A DNA stretch of 64,000 nt from Thalassospiraceae bacterium LMO-JJ14. Its GTDB lineage: Bacteria > Pseudomonadota > Alphaproteobacteria > Rhodospirillales > Casp-alpha2. Numbering within the stretch: position 1 is the first letter of the stretch; each line of letters starts with the position of its first letter. The translations under genes were made by a program, and so were the position numbers. Positions 44,196-54,046 of this stretch are shown here, piece by piece. Under the pieces are notes generated by a model. It was not told where the DNA came from, searched no databases, and worked only from the letters and a program-made list of their open reading frames with translations. Location of the stretch: the NCBI GenBank assembly GCA_021555105.2, contig CP134604.1, forward strand, positions 310,001 through 374,000, written 5' to 3'.

Positions 44196-44271
44196 TAAAA
44201 AAGGCGGGCCGTTGGCCCACCCATCAATCTCTATTACATCGTTAGATTAACGAGTGCCCTCGTAAGGGCAC
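44196..44271 (-). terminator. Two hairpins between trmB and rimP
   Basis: Read leftward, GTGCCCT-tacg-AGGGCAC (44271-44254), then GGGCC-aac-GGCCC followed by GCCTTTTTT (44224-44196). The second looks like a terminator. Because it lies about 50 bases before rimP, these may form a leader attenuator of the nusA operon rather than only ending trmB transcription. Confidence 0.6.
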
Positions 44272-44355
44272 GGCTGATATATCCAGATTGCCCAGGAAAA
44301 GCAAGAGGATTGTCAGGAAATCAAGGACCTAGGCCGATCCGTTCATGGCTTCCGT

Positions 44356-45084
44356 TCATGGCCGGAAACGGCGACGGAAGCTCAGATACGCGGGCTTGTC
44401 GCCCTTGGCCAGGGCCTTGGTTTCATAGCGCGTCGGCACCCAGTCCGCAGGCGGCCTGCGCCAGTCTTCGGGACCTTGCGCCGTCCACGACCAATCGGGA
44501 TGCCGCCGTGCCTCGCCAAGCGCCCAGGCGACATAATCCATATGGTCTGAGGCGAACAGCAGGACCGTATCGTCACGTGCGATCCGGGCGAGTGCACTCA
44601 GGGTTTCCGCCTGAAAAATACGCCGCCTGTTGTGGCGTGCCTTGGGCCAGGGATCGGGGAACAGGATATAGATCCGCGATACCGAAGCTTCCGGCAGACG
44701 TTCCAGCAACAAACGCACGTCATCATCGAAAAGGCGGATATTCCCAAGACCCATGCTTTCGACATCTGCCAGCAACGCGGCAAGCCCGTTGATGAAGGGT
44801 TCGCAGCCGATGAAGTCGATATCCGGATTGGCCGCGGCCTCGCCGCTCAGGTGCTCGCCGGCACCGAAACCGATTTCCAGGCGGAGTTCGCGGGCCGGCG
44901 GACCGAAGCCGGGCTCGAACACAACCGGCCCGGCCGACGAAGCATCGGCAATCAGAAGCTGCGGCAGAAGTTCGTCGACCAGATGCTGACGGCCGGGGCG
45001 GAGCTTATGCGTCCTGCGCCGGCCGTACCACATGGGTTTCCCTGACGGGTCTTTCGGTGGGTCCTTCGGCATGTCCCGGGACAT
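44356..45084 (-). CDS. trmB: tRNA (guanine-N7-)-methyltransferase
   Basis: 242 residues; GAGGGG lies 7 bases before the ATG. SAM-binding class I fold with LEIGFGAGEHL, IGCEPFINGLA, and the TrmB-specific IYILFPDPWPKARHNRRR. It methylates G46 in tRNA variable loops. It is 23 bases from metK, which supplies the SAM. Confidence 0.95.
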   Translation of the reverse strand: MSRDMPKDPPKDPSGKPMWYGRRRTHKLRPGRQHLVDELLPQLLIADASSAGPVVFEPGFGPPARELRLEIGFGAGEHLSGEAAANPDIDFIGCEPFINGLAALLADVESMGLGNIRLFDDDVRLLLERLPEASVSRIYILFPDPWPKARHNRRRIFQAETLSALARIARDDTVLLFASDHMDYVAWALGEARRHPDWSWTAQGPEDWRRPPADWVPTRYETKALAKGDKPAYLSFRRRFRP

Positions 45085-45107
45085 GAGACGGCCCCTCTAC
45101 AAATGGC

Positions 45108-46274
45108 TTAGAAAGCGCTCTTCAAGGCGTCTGCGATGTCCGTGCGCTCCCACGAGAACCCGCCATCGGCTTCAGGCTCGCGCCCGAAATGACCGTAAGC
45201 CGAGGTCCGGGCATAGATCGGACGGCTCAGCTCCAGGTGCTCGCGAATGCCGCGCGGCGACAAATCGACCAACTCGCAAAGTTTTGCCGCAATCGCATCC
45301 TCGTCGACCTTTCCGGTCCCGTAGGTGTCGATGTAAACCGACAGCGGCTTTGAGACGCCGATCGCGTAAGCAAGCTGGATCGTGCACTTGTCGGCCAGAC
45401 CGGAAGCGACGACGTTCTTCGCCAGATATCGCCCGGCATACGCTGCCGAACGGTCGACCTTGGTCGGATCCTTGCCGGAAAATGCCCCGCCGCCATGCGG
45501 CGCGGCACCGCCATAGGTGTCGACGATGATCTTGCGGCCGGTCAGACCGGCGTCGCCATCGGGCCCGCCGATCACGAAGCGGCCGGTCGGGTTGACGTAG
45601 AATTCATCTTCCGGGCACATCCAGCCGGCGGGCAAAATGCCCTCGACAATCGGACGAACCAGCTCGCGGACATCATCCTGCGACAGGTCTTCATCGTGCT
45701 GCGTCGAGACGACGACCGAGGTCGCGCGGACGGGCATACCGTTTTCGTACTGCAGCGTGACCTGGCTCTTCGAATCCGGGCCGAAACCGGAAAATTCCCC
45801 GGATTTCCGCTTAATCGCCATTTCCTTGAGGATGCGATGCGAAAAATGAATAGGGGCCGGCATCAGGCTATCGGTTTCATTGCAGGCATAGCCGAACATG
45901 ATACCCTGGTCGCCGGCGCCTTCGTCCTTGTTGCCGAGCGCATCGACACCCTGTGCAATATCGATGGACTGCGGATGCACATGCACCTGCACCTCGGATT
46001 TTTCCCAGTGGAAATTATCCTGATCGTAGCCGATATCCTTGACGGCCAGACGCGCAAGCTCTTCCATCCTGGAGGCGGGTATGTCGCCGGCACAACGTGT
46101 TTCGCCGGCAAGAACGATCAGATTCGTCGTCACCAGGGTTTCAACAGCGACACGCGCACCTGCATCGACAGCAAGGTATGCATCGACGATTTCATCGGAA
46201 ATCCGGTCACAGATTTTGTCCGGATGTCCTTCGGATACGGATTCGCTGGTAAAAAGATAATTTGATCTGCTCAA
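45108..46274 (-). CDS. metK: S-adenosylmethionine synthetase
   Basis: 388 residues from a TTG at 46274, chosen because GGGAGG lies 7 bases upstream and the product begins [20 protein letters not shown], the normal family start. ATP and methionine sites are [17 protein letters not shown] and [22 protein letters not shown] riboswitch lies upstream, so its product represses it. The TTG start may lower translation. Confidence 0.95.
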   Translation of the reverse strand: MSRSNYLFTSESVSEGHPDKICDRISDEIVDAYLAVDAGARVAVETLVTTNLIVLAGETRCAGDIPASRMEELARLAVKDIGYDQDNFHWEKSEVQVHVHPQSIDIAQGVDALGNKDEGAGDQGIMFGYACNETDSLMPAPIHFSHRILKEMAIKRKSGEFSGFGPDSKSQVTLQYENGMPVRATSVVVSTQHDEDLSQDDVRELVRPIVEGILPAGWMCPEDEFYVNPTGRFVIGGPDGDAGLTGRKIIVDTYGGAAPHGGGAFSGKDPTKVDRSAAYAGRYLAKNVVASGLADKCTIQLAYAIGVSKPLSVYIDTYGTGKVDEDAIAAKLCELVDLSPRGIREHLELSRPIYARTSAYGHFGREPEADGGFSWERTDIADALKSAF

Positions 46275-46344
46275 GTCGGTCCCTCCCGAGCTTAAAAGTA
46301 AAACCTGCATCATGGACCGGGGGCCGCGTATCGATCACGCTATT

Positions 46345-46402
46345 AGCCCACTTAGCTCAGTATTTTATGTGGCGGCAAGCGGTCCAAATCCATCCACAAC
46401 GC
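46345..46402 (-). ncRNA. SAM-II riboswitch
   Basis: Read leftward: GTTGTGGATGGATTTG, ACCGCTTGC, GCCACATAAAA and GAGCTAA follow the SAM-II pattern seen at 23771-23828 with the same pairing (GTGG with CCAC, pseudoknot with GCTAA). It lies about 75 bases before the metK start. Confidence 0.82.
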
Positions 46403-46507
46403 CGAAACAGGCGCGCAGGTCTTTTTGCAACTTCCAAGCTTCGCGTCAAGACAATCCGCCTTGATGATCAAACGTGGGTGTTAACGCCCGGATCGAGCGG
46501 CCACGGG

Positions 46508-46987
46508 TCAGCTCTCGTCCGGGAGGTTCGCCATGGAGCGTAACAGGTCGAACAGACGCTTGCGGATTTTATCATCCTGAATCCGGTAATAAGCGCGCAC
46601 CAGTTCCAGCGTTTCCTGACGGGCAAGTGGATCGTCGGTGATATTTTCCTGGCCCTGATCGGACATCCCCGTCGCTATGGGTTTGATCGGCTTGCTGCTT
46701 CCCGGCAAGGTTATGGTCGGCATATCCTGGAAAAAGAAGGATACCGGTACTTCGAGAATACTGCTGAACTGATAAATACGGCTACAACCGATACGGTTTG
46801 CGCCTCGCTCGTATTTCTGGATTTGCTGAAATGTCAGACCAACAGCCTCACCGAGTTTTTCCTGTGACATGCCAAGCATGGTCCGGCGCAAACGGACACG
46901 GCTACCGACGTGAACATCAACGGGGTGCGGCGTGCCGGGGGGAAACTCTCTCTGGCGGCGGCCGCGTCCAATTCCGGCGGGGCTCAT
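46508..46987 (-). CDS. XRE-family transcriptional regulator
   Basis: 159 residues from the ATG at 46987 (GGAG upstream). HTH at about 28-85: VGSRVRLRRTMLGMSQEKLG, FQQIQKYERGANRIG. The C-terminal part (DDPLARQETLELVRAYYRI, KRLFDLLRSM) is typical of regulators encoded upstream of metK in alphaproteobacteria, related to PraR-type proteins. Its targets are not visible here. Confidence 0.85.
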   Translation of the reverse strand: MSPAGIGRGRRQREFPPGTPHPVDVHVGSRVRLRRTMLGMSQEKLGEAVGLTFQQIQKYERGANRIGCSRIYQFSSILEVPVSFFFQDMPTITLPGSSKPIKPIATGMSDQGQENITDDPLARQETLELVRAYYRIQDDKIRKRLFDLLRSMANLPDES

Positions 46988-47089
46988 GTAAATCTCCGGC
47001 AATCTAGCCAACGCGACTCTCCTTAACTGAACAGTTCAAAGTTCGATCCGTCAGCGCCAGGCATGTCATACGCAAAATCTGAGATTGGC

Positions 47090-48658
47090 TCAGGTTTTGC
47101 CGGGTTTGCGCCTATAACGACCGAACAATCCGCTAAGTATACCGAGCCACGCGATAATCAAACCTGTGGATTGTCCGTAGATTGCAAAGAAAGTTTCCGC
47201 GAGGGGCCGCGGCAAGGGGGCGTCTATAACCCCCTGTTCATCCAGTTCGATACGGTTTCGCACCCGGCCGAACGGGTCGATAACGGCACTGATGCCGGTA
47301 TTGGCGACCCGGACCACGGGAAGCCCTTCCTCGATGGCGCGAAGCTTTGCCTGCACGAGATGCTGTCTCGGCCCCGTCGACGGCCCGAACCAGGCGTCAT
47401 TCGTTATATTCAGGATCCAGGCCGGGCGGTCCTTCGGATCGACGACATGCCCTGAGAAAATGACCTCATAGCAGATAATCGCTGCAAATGGCGGCAGTCC
47501 TTCGAAATGCTGGGTTTTCGGGCCGGGGCCGGGAGTAAAGTCGCCCCTTCCCGCGGTCAGTTTCTCGAATGGCAGATAGTTGCGGAGCGGTACGTATTCG
47601 CCGAACGGTACAAGATGATATTTATCGAAAACGTCAACGATCTTGCCGTTGCCGTCGATGACAAAAAGACTGTTATAGACATTTCCGTCCTTATCGCGGC
47701 GCGGCGCGCCGAATATCAGAGCGCCTCCGGCCGGCACGGCCGCGGCAAGCGCGGGCGGAATATCCGAGTCGGGGCCGATAACATACGGCACGTTGGTTTC
47801 CGCCCAGATGACGTGGGTCGGCGCACCGGACGGACCCACAGTGCGTTTGCTCATCGCCATCTGCTTGAGAACATGTTGTTGGCGCAGACCGGACTGCCAT
47901 TTAAGCGCCTGCGGGATCGCCGGCTGGATGAGCCTGAGAACGATACCCTCATGCGTCAGCAGGCTTGCATTGTCTACTCGCCAGGTGCCACCTGCCCACA
48001 GCAACGGCAGCAACACACCGAATCCCAGAACCTGCAAGGCACAGCGCCGAAATGCCTGGCGCTCGCAATTATATAAAAGCACCGGCGCGGTAAAAATCAT
48101 CACCGTCAAAAAGCCGAGCCCCAAGCTGCCGACCCAGGCCGCGGACTGCATCATCTCGGGCAGACCGCCCCAGACCGAAGCAACGGGATTCCATGGGAAT
48201 CCGGTCAGGACCCAGCCGCGCAACCATTCACTTAGCGCCCAGCACCCGGCAAAGGCGGCCACCAGCAACGGGCCGAAACGCGTGTATTTTTTGGCCAGGA
48301 AATGGAACACCGCTGCGTGCAGCGCCGTATACAGAGCCATGCCGGCGGCAATGCCGATAACCGCCATCGGCATCAGCGCGGCATAGCGCTCGGCATCGAC
48401 CAGAAAGGCATGGCCGATCCAGTAAAAGCCGCCGCCGAACCAGCCGAGGCCAAACAGCCAGCCTTCCACCACGGCACGGCGCCATGTCGCCGCCGTCCAC
48501 ACCAGCAGGGCAAATCCCGCCAGTGCGGGCCACAGCATTACGATGACATAGAACGGCGGCAGCGCCGCAACCGCGCCGAGACCGAGGAACAAAGCCGCAA
48601 GCTTCCGATACCGCCCGTTTTCCAGAACGGCTGCCAGGAAGCTCACAGCCTGAGTCAC
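47090..48658 (-). CDS. lnt: Apolipoprotein N-acyltransferase
   Basis: 522 residues. Six to eight N-terminal membrane segments (to about 215), then a periplasmic nitrilase-type domain with Glu (WAETNVPY), Lys (FDKYHLVPFGEYVPLR) and Cys (ICYEVIF) making the catalytic triad, and a last membrane segment. It adds the third acyl chain to lipoproteins. It overlaps corC by 4 bases. Confidence 0.95.
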   Translation of the reverse strand: MTQAVSFLAAVLENGRYRKLAALFLGLGAVAALPPFYVIVMLWPALAGFALLVWTAATWRRAVVEGWLFGLGWFGGGFYWIGHAFLVDAERYAALMPMAVIGIAAGMALYTALHAAVFHFLAKKYTRFGPLLVAAFAGCWALSEWLRGWVLTGFPWNPVASVWGGLPEMMQSAAWVGSLGLGFLTVMIFTAPVLLYNCERQAFRRCALQVLGFGVLLPLLWAGGTWRVDNASLLTHEGIVLRLIQPAIPQALKWQSGLRQQHVLKQMAMSKRTVGPSGAPTHVIWAETNVPYVIGPDSDIPPALAAAVPAGGALIFGAPRRDKDGNVYNSLFVIDGNGKIVDVFDKYHLVPFGEYVPLRNYLPFEKLTAGRGDFTPGPGPKTQHFEGLPPFAAIICYEVIFSGHVVDPKDRPAWILNITNDAWFGPSTGPRQHLVQAKLRAIEEGLPVVRVANTGISAVIDPFGRVRNRIELDEQGVIDAPLPRPLAETFFAIYGQSTGLIIAWLGILSGLFGRYRRKPGKT

Positions 48659-49614
48659 TTGGACCCCTTGGATTCCGACTGTTCGGTCTTTGATGACCCC
48701 TTACGGATGCGCACCCGATGGATGCGCCTTGGATCGGCATCGAGAATTTCAAATTCCGTGCCGTCCGGCAGGCTGATGATTTCGCCCCTGATCGGGACCC
48801 GGCCGGCAATCGAGAAGACAAGACCGCCGAGGGTGTCGATGTCTTCATGCTCGTCGTTGCTGAAGCTCTTGCCCAGGCGCTCCTCGAAAGTTTCCAGTTC
48901 GATGCGGGCATCGGCAACCCACGAACCGTCGCGTCGATGTTCCATTTTTGGATCATCGTCGTTGTCATGCTCGTCGTCGATTTCCCCGACGATTTCCTCG
49001 ACCAGGTCCTCAATGGTAACCAGGCCGTCGACACCCCCGAACTCATCGACCACCAGCGCCATGTGCGAACGTTTGACGCGCATTTCCAAAAGCAGTTCCA
49101 GCACGCGCATCGACGGGGCCACGAAAAGAAGTTTGCGCTGCACGTCTTTCAGTTTGAATTCCGCGTCGCGGCCACGCCAGCCGACCACATCCTTGATATG
49201 CACCATACCTTGTGCGTCATCGAGGGTTTCGCTGTAGATCGGCAAACGGGAATGGCCTTCGCGGGTGGCAACGTCGATGACTTCCTGCAAAGAAGCATTG
49301 ATCGGAATAGCCACAATATCGGCGCGCGGCACCATGACGTCATAGATGGTAAGGTTTCTGAGTTCGAGAATATTGGCGACAAGCAACCGCTCGTCCGGGT
49401 CGAGCGGCTGTTCCGATTCTTCGCGCTCGTCGATCAGCTCATCCAGCGTATCGCGCGCTGATCCGTTCGACCCCGAAATCCGCTTGAGATTGCGCATCCA
49501 GAGCCGGATGCGGTCGGAAAAATTCTGGTTCTTGCCGCCGTCGTCGTCTCCGTCCCCTTCCGGACTCGGAGGCTCCTCAATTGGATTTGAATCTTTCATA
49601 TCCGGGTCTGTCAT
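48655..49614 (-). CDS. corC: CorC-type CBS-domain protein
   Basis: 319 residues. A tandem CBS pair (about 85-215; VMVPRADIVAIPINASLQEV, DGLVTIEDLVEEIVGEIDDE) and a C-terminal CorC_HlyC domain. It lacks the N-terminal membrane domain of the longer hemolysin relatives, so it is soluble. Proposed roles are in magnesium/cobalt efflux. It forms a coupled ybeY-corC-lnt run with 4-base overlaps. Confidence 0.93.
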   Translation of the reverse strand: MTDPDMKDSNPIEEPPSPEGDGDDDGGKNQNFSDRIRLWMRNLKRISGSNGSARDTLDELIDEREESEQPLDPDERLLVANILELRNLTIYDVMVPRADIVAIPINASLQEVIDVATREGHSRLPIYSETLDDAQGMVHIKDVVGWRGRDAEFKLKDVQRKLLFVAPSMRVLELLLEMRVKRSHMALVVDEFGGVDGLVTIEDLVEEIVGEIDDEHDNDDDPKMEHRRDGSWVADARIELETFEERLGKSFSNDEHEDIDTLGGLVFSIAGRVPIRGEIISLPDGTEFEILDADPRRIHRVRIRKGSSKTEQSESKGSK

Positions 49615-50108
49615 TCTTTCAGGGCCGCCAACCGGCCGTCATAGGGGTTTGCAACGCCGCGTGATGCAAGAATTTCGATTTCCAGCGTTTCCATTTTTTC
49701 CGCGTCTTCATCGGTTTCGTGATCATATCCGCCAAGGTGCAGCATGCCATGCACCAATAAATGACAAAAATGATCGGCAAATGACAATCCCTCAGCGGTT
49801 GCCTCACGCTTGACCGTTTCAAGCGCCAGCGAGATATCGCCGAGCGGCAAGGGCATATCGCCGGGGAAACCGTCCGCCGCACTTTCCCCCGACGGGAACG
49901 ACAGCACGTTGGTAGACGCATCCTTGTCCCGGTAGCAGGCATTGAGTGTCTGCTGGTGCGCATCGTCCGTCAGCACCACCGACACTTCATATGGACGCGA
50001 CGGATAGTTCAGAAACGCGTAAGCCGCGCCGAGCACTTCCCGGCAGAAATCCGCGGGGTCATCCAGCGCCTGACGCCAGGCCGGATCGGCTATATCGACA
50101 TCGATCAT
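49611..50108 (-). CDS. ybeY: Endoribonuclease YbeY
   Basis: 165 residues from the ATG at 50108 (GGGGA 6 bases upstream), giving MIDVDIADPAWRQAL; an ATG at 50156 is also in frame. The zinc motif HGMLHLGGYDH and SFADHFCHLLVHG are intact. It processes the 16S rRNA 3' end and takes part in ribosome quality control. It follows phoH and overlaps corC by 4 bases. Confidence 0.92.
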   Translation of the reverse strand: MIDVDIADPAWRQALDDPADFCREVLGAAYAFLNYPSRPYEVSVVLTDDAHQQTLNACYRDKDASTNVLSFPSGESAADGFPGDMPLPLGDISLALETVKREATAEGLSFADHFCHLLVHGMLHLGGYDHETDEDAEKMETLEIEILASRGVANPYDGRLAALKE

Positions 50109-50145
50109 CAGGTTTCCCCGCGCGCCATCAACGTCTGCAGTGGAT

Positions 50146-51189
50146 TCAGTCTTCATCGTCCCCTGCGGCCTTGTCTTCGTTCTTGTACTGCGCGCCCGCA
50201 CCGCGTTTGCTCTCAAGACTGTTGTAGGCCTTGACGATGCGGCCGACCAGTTGGTGGCGCACGACGTCACTGTCCTTGAAACGCAAAAAGCGGATGCCCT
50301 CAACCTGTGACAGGGCCTCGCGCGCATCGCGCAGCCCGGATCGTGTGCCGCGCGGCAAATCGACCTGGCTGAGGTCTCCGGTAATCACCATCCTGGAATT
50401 TTCGCCCAGACGCGTCAGGAACATTTTCATCTGCACCGCCGTTGTGTTCTGCGCCTCATCCAGAATAACAAATGCATTGGCAAGAGTGCGGCCGCGCATG
50501 AACGCCAGCGGGGCAACTTCGATCTCGCCGCTTTCGAGACGCTTCTGCACCTGCTGACCGGGCATCATGTCATGCAGCGCGTCATAGAGCGGGCGCAGGT
50601 ACGGGTCGACCTTTTCACGCATATCGCCGGGCAGAAAACCAAGCTGTTCACCGGCCTCGACCGCCGGCCGCGAGAGAATGATCCGCTCCACATCGCCCCG
50701 AACCAGGCGCTCGACCGCCTTGGCAACAGCCAGGTATGTCTTGCCTGTCCCGGCCGGGCCTTCGGCGAAAACCAGCTCCGACTCGTCGATGGCGCGCAGA
50801 TAGTCCGCCTGCGTCGGCGTGCGTGCGCTGACAACGCGATTGCGGGTGCTGACACCGGCATCCATGCCCGGCATCGAGCGCTCGGGCTCGGCGGAAAAGC
50901 GCAACATGGCATCGACTTCCGGTTGATCCACATCCTGACCCTTTTCGAGACGTTCATATAAAGCATCGAGAACGCTGAGGGCGCGGGCAACGGCTTCGGC
51001 GTCGCCGGTGATCGTAACCTCGTTCCCGCGGGCGTGAATAACGACCTTGAGGCTGCTTTCGATTTGCGCCAGATGGCTATGATGTGAACCGAAAAGGGCG
51101 ATGGCCAGCGCGTTTTTCGGGAATGTTTTCTTGCGTGTGACGGCACCGGAATCTTTTGTCCGGGTCACGGTGCGGCTGCCCCTGCTCAA
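50146..51189 (-). CDS. phoH: PhoH family ATPase
   Basis: 347 residues from a TTG at 51189 that overlaps the miaB stop; a GTG at 51168 is an alternative. Walker A is [16 protein letters not shown] and Walker B region [11 protein letters not shown]; an N-terminal KH-like stretch ([15 protein letters not shown]) is typical of the ybeY-linked PhoH/PhoL subgroup. Probably an RNA-dependent ATPase acting with YbeY. Confidence 0.92.
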   Translation of the reverse strand: MSRGSRTVTRTKDSGAVTRKKTFPKNALAIALFGSHHSHLAQIESSLKVVIHARGNEVTITGDAEAVARALSVLDALYERLEKGQDVDQPEVDAMLRFSAEPERSMPGMDAGVSTRNRVVSARTPTQADYLRAIDESELVFAEGPAGTGKTYLAVAKAVERLVRGDVERIILSRPAVEAGEQLGFLPGDMREKVDPYLRPLYDALHDMMPGQQVQKRLESGEIEVAPLAFMRGRTLANAFVILDEAQNTTAVQMKMFLTRLGENSRMVITGDLSQVDLPRGTRSGLRDAREALSQVEGIRFLRFKDSDVVRHQLVGRIVKAYNSLESKRGAGAQYKNEDKAAGDDED

Positions 51190-52544
51190 GCGACGGCCTC
51201 CTGTTGATCACGGACGGCGGCGGAAAGGCTGTTTGGTTTCGCTGTGTCGATCATGACGGTGACGATCTCTCCCATAAGGTTGGTGGGCAACGATGCATGA
51301 ACTGCCTGCATGTAAGGGCTGCGTCCGACAAGCTGTCCGTCGCGCGCACCCGGGCGGTCGAACAGGACCGGCATCGTGCGCCCGACACAGCTCTCATTAA
51401 ACACGATCTGCTGACGATTGAGTTCGCCCTGCAGTTCCTGCAGCCGTTCGGATTTAAGCGCTTCGGGCACCTGGTCTTCCATGTCGGCGGCCGGCGTGCC
51501 GGGACGCGGACTGTATTTGAAGGAATACGCCTGAACGAACCCGACGTCGCGGACCAGTGCCATGGTTTCCTGAAAATCCGCATCCGTTTCGCCGGGGAAG
51601 CCGACGATAAAGTCGGATGAAAGGGCAAGATCCGGTTGTGCCGCACGCAAGCGGCTGACGATTTCCCGGTAATCTCCGGCGCTGTGGCGGCGGTTCATGG
51701 CTTTCAGAACCTTGTCCGAGCCGGACTGCACCGGCAAATGCAAAAATGGCATGAGTTCCGGTACATCGCGATGTGCCGCGATCAGTTCCGCGTCCACTTC
51801 AGCCGGATATGACGTGGTATAACGAATACGCTCGAGGCCGTCGATTTCCGCCAGCTCACGGATCAGTCTGCCAAGCGACCACTCCGCACCGTCATCATGC
51901 ACGCCATGGTATGCGTTGACGTTCTGGCCGAGCAGCGTGATCTCGCGCGCGCCCTTGGCGGCGAGAAGGCGGGCTTCGCGCAATACCGGATCGACAGGCC
52001 GGGAGAATTCCGCACCGCGGGTATAAGGAACGACACAGAAGGTGCAGAACTTGTCGCAGCCTTCCTGAACCGTCAGAAACGCGCTGGCACCCTCAAGCTT
52101 GCCGGCTTCCGGCAGCTGATCGAATTTATCGTCCGCCGGAAATTCCGTATCGACAACGGCCTGTCCCCGGCTTTCCAGTTCGCGCAGCATCAGCGGTAGC
52201 CGGTGATATGTCTGCGGGCCGAAGACCAGGTCGACATAAGGCGCGCGGCGCAGGATTTCCTCGCCTTCCGCCTGGGCGACGCAGCCGCCGACGGCAATGC
52301 GCATCGGACGTGAAGATTGAGCGCGCTCGGCCTTCTCCTGGCGCAGACGGCCAAGCTCGGAGTACACCTTCTCGGCCGCCTTCTCGCGGATATGGCAGGT
52401 GTTGAGGATAACCAGATCGGCACCGCTCATATCAGTGGCGCTGTCATATCCCAACGGCGCCAGAACATCGTGCATCCGCGATGCATCATAGACATTCATC
52501 TGGCAACCATACGATTTGATATGGACGGACTTTTTCACGGGCAC
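51186..52544 (-). CDS. miaB: tRNA-2-methylthio-N6-dimethylallyladenosine synthase
   Basis: 452 residues. N-terminal UPF0004 domain with three cluster cysteines ([24 protein letters not shown]), radical SAM core with [15 protein letters not shown] near 157, and a C-terminal TRAM domain. It methylthiolates A37 in tRNAs reading UNN codons. The start ATG has GAG upstream; phoH is coupled downstream. Confidence 0.96.
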   Translation of the reverse strand: MPVKKSVHIKSYGCQMNVYDASRMHDVLAPLGYDSATDMSGADLVILNTCHIREKAAEKVYSELGRLRQEKAERAQSSRPMRIAVGGCVAQAEGEEILRRAPYVDLVFGPQTYHRLPLMLRELESRGQAVVDTEFPADDKFDQLPEAGKLEGASAFLTVQEGCDKFCTFCVVPYTRGAEFSRPVDPVLREARLLAAKGAREITLLGQNVNAYHGVHDDGAEWSLGRLIRELAEIDGLERIRYTTSYPAEVDAELIAAHRDVPELMPFLHLPVQSGSDKVLKAMNRRHSAGDYREIVSRLRAAQPDLALSSDFIVGFPGETDADFQETMALVRDVGFVQAYSFKYSPRPGTPAADMEDQVPEALKSERLQELQGELNRQQIVFNESCVGRTMPVLFDRPGARDGQLVGRSPYMQAVHASLPTNLMGEIVTVMIDTAKPNSLSAAVRDQQEAVA

Positions 52545-52625
52545 TCTCTAAACCCCGGCATCATCACGGGGCGCGCTTTGACGCCAACTGCATTACGGGC
52601 GCGGAACATGATCATCGGCCATGCA

Positions 52626-52685
52626 CCTGTCAAGCTGGCGCCTGTCAAGCTGGCAACTTTCAAGCTGGCAACTTTCAAGCTGGTA
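52626..52685. repeat. Four 15-bp tandem repeats between fur and miaB
   Basis: Four adjacent 15-base units sharing TCAAGCTGG, in two close variants (first two CCTGTCAAGCTGGCG/A, last two ACTTTCAAGCTGGC/TA). No start codon and no gene fits. It could be a slippage repeat or a set of binding half-sites upstream of miaB. Confidence 0.8.
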
Positions 52686-52718
52686 ATTACCAAACGGCAC
52701 GCTCCATGAGCGATGTTC

Positions 52719-53147
52719 TCATTCAGCCTTGTCCGATTCCTTGAGGGGGACGCCGTATAGCTCCAGGCGATGCCCGACCAGCTTAAGCCCATGCTTGCGT
52801 GCCACACGTTCCTGCAGGCGCTCGATTTCCTCGTTTTGAAATTCGATCACGCGGCCCGTCTTAACATCGATCAGGTGATCGTGATGTTCGTCCGAAACCT
52901 CTTCGTAACGCGCCCTGCCGTCACCGAAATCGTGACGCTCGACAATGCCTTCGTCTTCGAAAAGACGCATTGTGCGATACACCGTGGCGATGGAGATTTT
53001 GGAATCCTGTTTCGAGGCGCGCCGGTAGACTTCTTCGACATCCGGATGGTCCTCGGCATCCGACAGAACACGGGCGATCACACGCCGCTGCTCCGTCATT
53101 TTCATGCCCTTGTCGACACACAGCCTTTCGAGGCGAGATACGTCCAT
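52719..53147 (-). CDS. fur: Ferric uptake regulator family protein (Fur/Mur-type)
   Basis: 142 residues from the ATG at 53147 (AAGGGA upstream). Winged helix (MKMTEQRRVIARVL, ISIATVYRTMRLFEDEGIV) and C-terminal metal-binding/dimerisation part with HHDHLIDVKTGRVIEF. It lacks the CxxC structural zinc motifs of E. coli Fur. In alphaproteobacteria this locus, next to miaB, encodes a Fur that often senses manganese (Mur) while Irr handles iron; both are present here. Confidence 0.9.
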   Translation of the reverse strand: MDVSRLERLCVDKGMKMTEQRRVIARVLSDAEDHPDVEEVYRRASKQDSKISIATVYRTMRLFEDEGIVERHDFGDGRARYEEVSDEHHDHLIDVKTGRVIEFQNEEIERLQERVARKHGLKLVGHRLELYGVPLKESDKAE

Positions 53148-53234
53148 AGCCATCCCTTGCCGTTCAACAGATTGATGGTAACGCCCCAATCACGCCGTGT
53201 GAAGGGGAGAGAGCATAATTGGATGACTTTGGGC

Positions 53235-53654
53235 TTATTTGGCGTTCCGGCGCGCGCCCGGCTTACGGCCGAGGCCGATTTTCTTGGCGAGCGAGCTTCG
53301 CTTCTTGGCGTAATTCGGCGCAACCATCGGATAGTCCGCAGGCAAACCCCACCGTTCGCGGTATTCTTCGGGTGTCATGTTATAGGATGTCTTCAAATGG
53401 CGCTTCAGCATCTTCAGCTGCTTGCCGTCCTCAAGACAGACGATGTAATCCGGCGTTATGGATTTTTTGATGGCAATGGCCGGTTGCGGACGTTCCTGGG
53501 GGGCATCGATGCTGCCCAGTGTTTGCAGCGTTGCGAAAACATCTTTTATGATCTGCGGCAAATCATTTGCGGCAATCGTATTGTTTGATGCGTGCGCAGA
53601 CACAATCTCAGAGGTAAGTTCAAGAAGGTCCGTTTGGGTCGGCTGCTCAGACAT
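53235..53654 (-). CDS. mucR: MucR/Ros family zinc-finger regulator
   Basis: 139 residues from the ATG at 53654. The core SITPDYIVCLEDGKQLKMLK, then HLKTSYNMTPEEYRERWGLP, is the Ros/MucR domain; only one Cys of the usual pair remains (VCLEDGKQ), as in the zinc-less MucR relatives. The C-terminal RSSLAKKIGLGRKPG tail is typical. MucR proteins silence AT-rich or acquired genes and control surface traits, so it could repress AT-rich array 2 genes; that is speculation. Confidence 0.9.
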   Translation of the reverse strand: MSEQPTQTDLLELTSEIVSAHASNNTIAANDLPQIIKDVFATLQTLGSIDAPQERPQPAIAIKKSITPDYIVCLEDGKQLKMLKRHLKTSYNMTPEEYRERWGLPADYPMVAPNYAKKRSSLAKKIGLGRKPGARRNAK

Positions 53655-53752
53655 TGGCTTTGGTTGACTCCGGTAAAATAAATTCTCGTGCGGCAAAAAA
53701 TAAGGTAAGCCACGTTTTATAAGTATATTCATTATTTGGTGCAAGTTATCCC

Positions 53753-54034
53753 ATGAAAAAAATCAATAATGATCAGAAAAGTATTTCTCCGGACCATACA
53801 ATAGACATCACCGGCCTGATCTGCCCCATGACCTTCGTGCGGACAAAGCTGCTCCTTGAGAAAATAGCCCCCGGCGACGTTCTCGAGGTCCGGCTCAAGG
53901 GCGAAGAGCCGCTGACAAACGTGCCCCGCTCCGCACGTCAGCACGGCCACACCATATTGTCGCTCACGCCTGAAACGCCGGACCAGGCGCCGGCAGGCAT
54001 ACACCGCCTGCTGATTCGCAAAGAAGACGCCTAG
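53753..54034 (+). CDS. TusA/SirA family sulfur carrier protein
   Basis: 93 residues. ITGLICPMTFVRTKLLLEKI carries the family CP-x3-T-K core, with Cys25 the sulfur acceptor in TusA. It probably passes sulfur in tRNA thiolation or Fe-S/Moco pathways. It is divergent from mucR and convergent with tsaB, 12 bases apart. It occupies the position where rimI often lies in this cluster. Confidence 0.88.
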   Translation: MKKINNDQKSISPDHTIDITGLICPMTFVRTKLLLEKIAPGDVLEVRLKGEEPLTNVPRSARQHGHTILSLTPETPDQAPAGIHRLLIRKEDA

Positions 54035-54046
54035 CCCATTTGTTGC

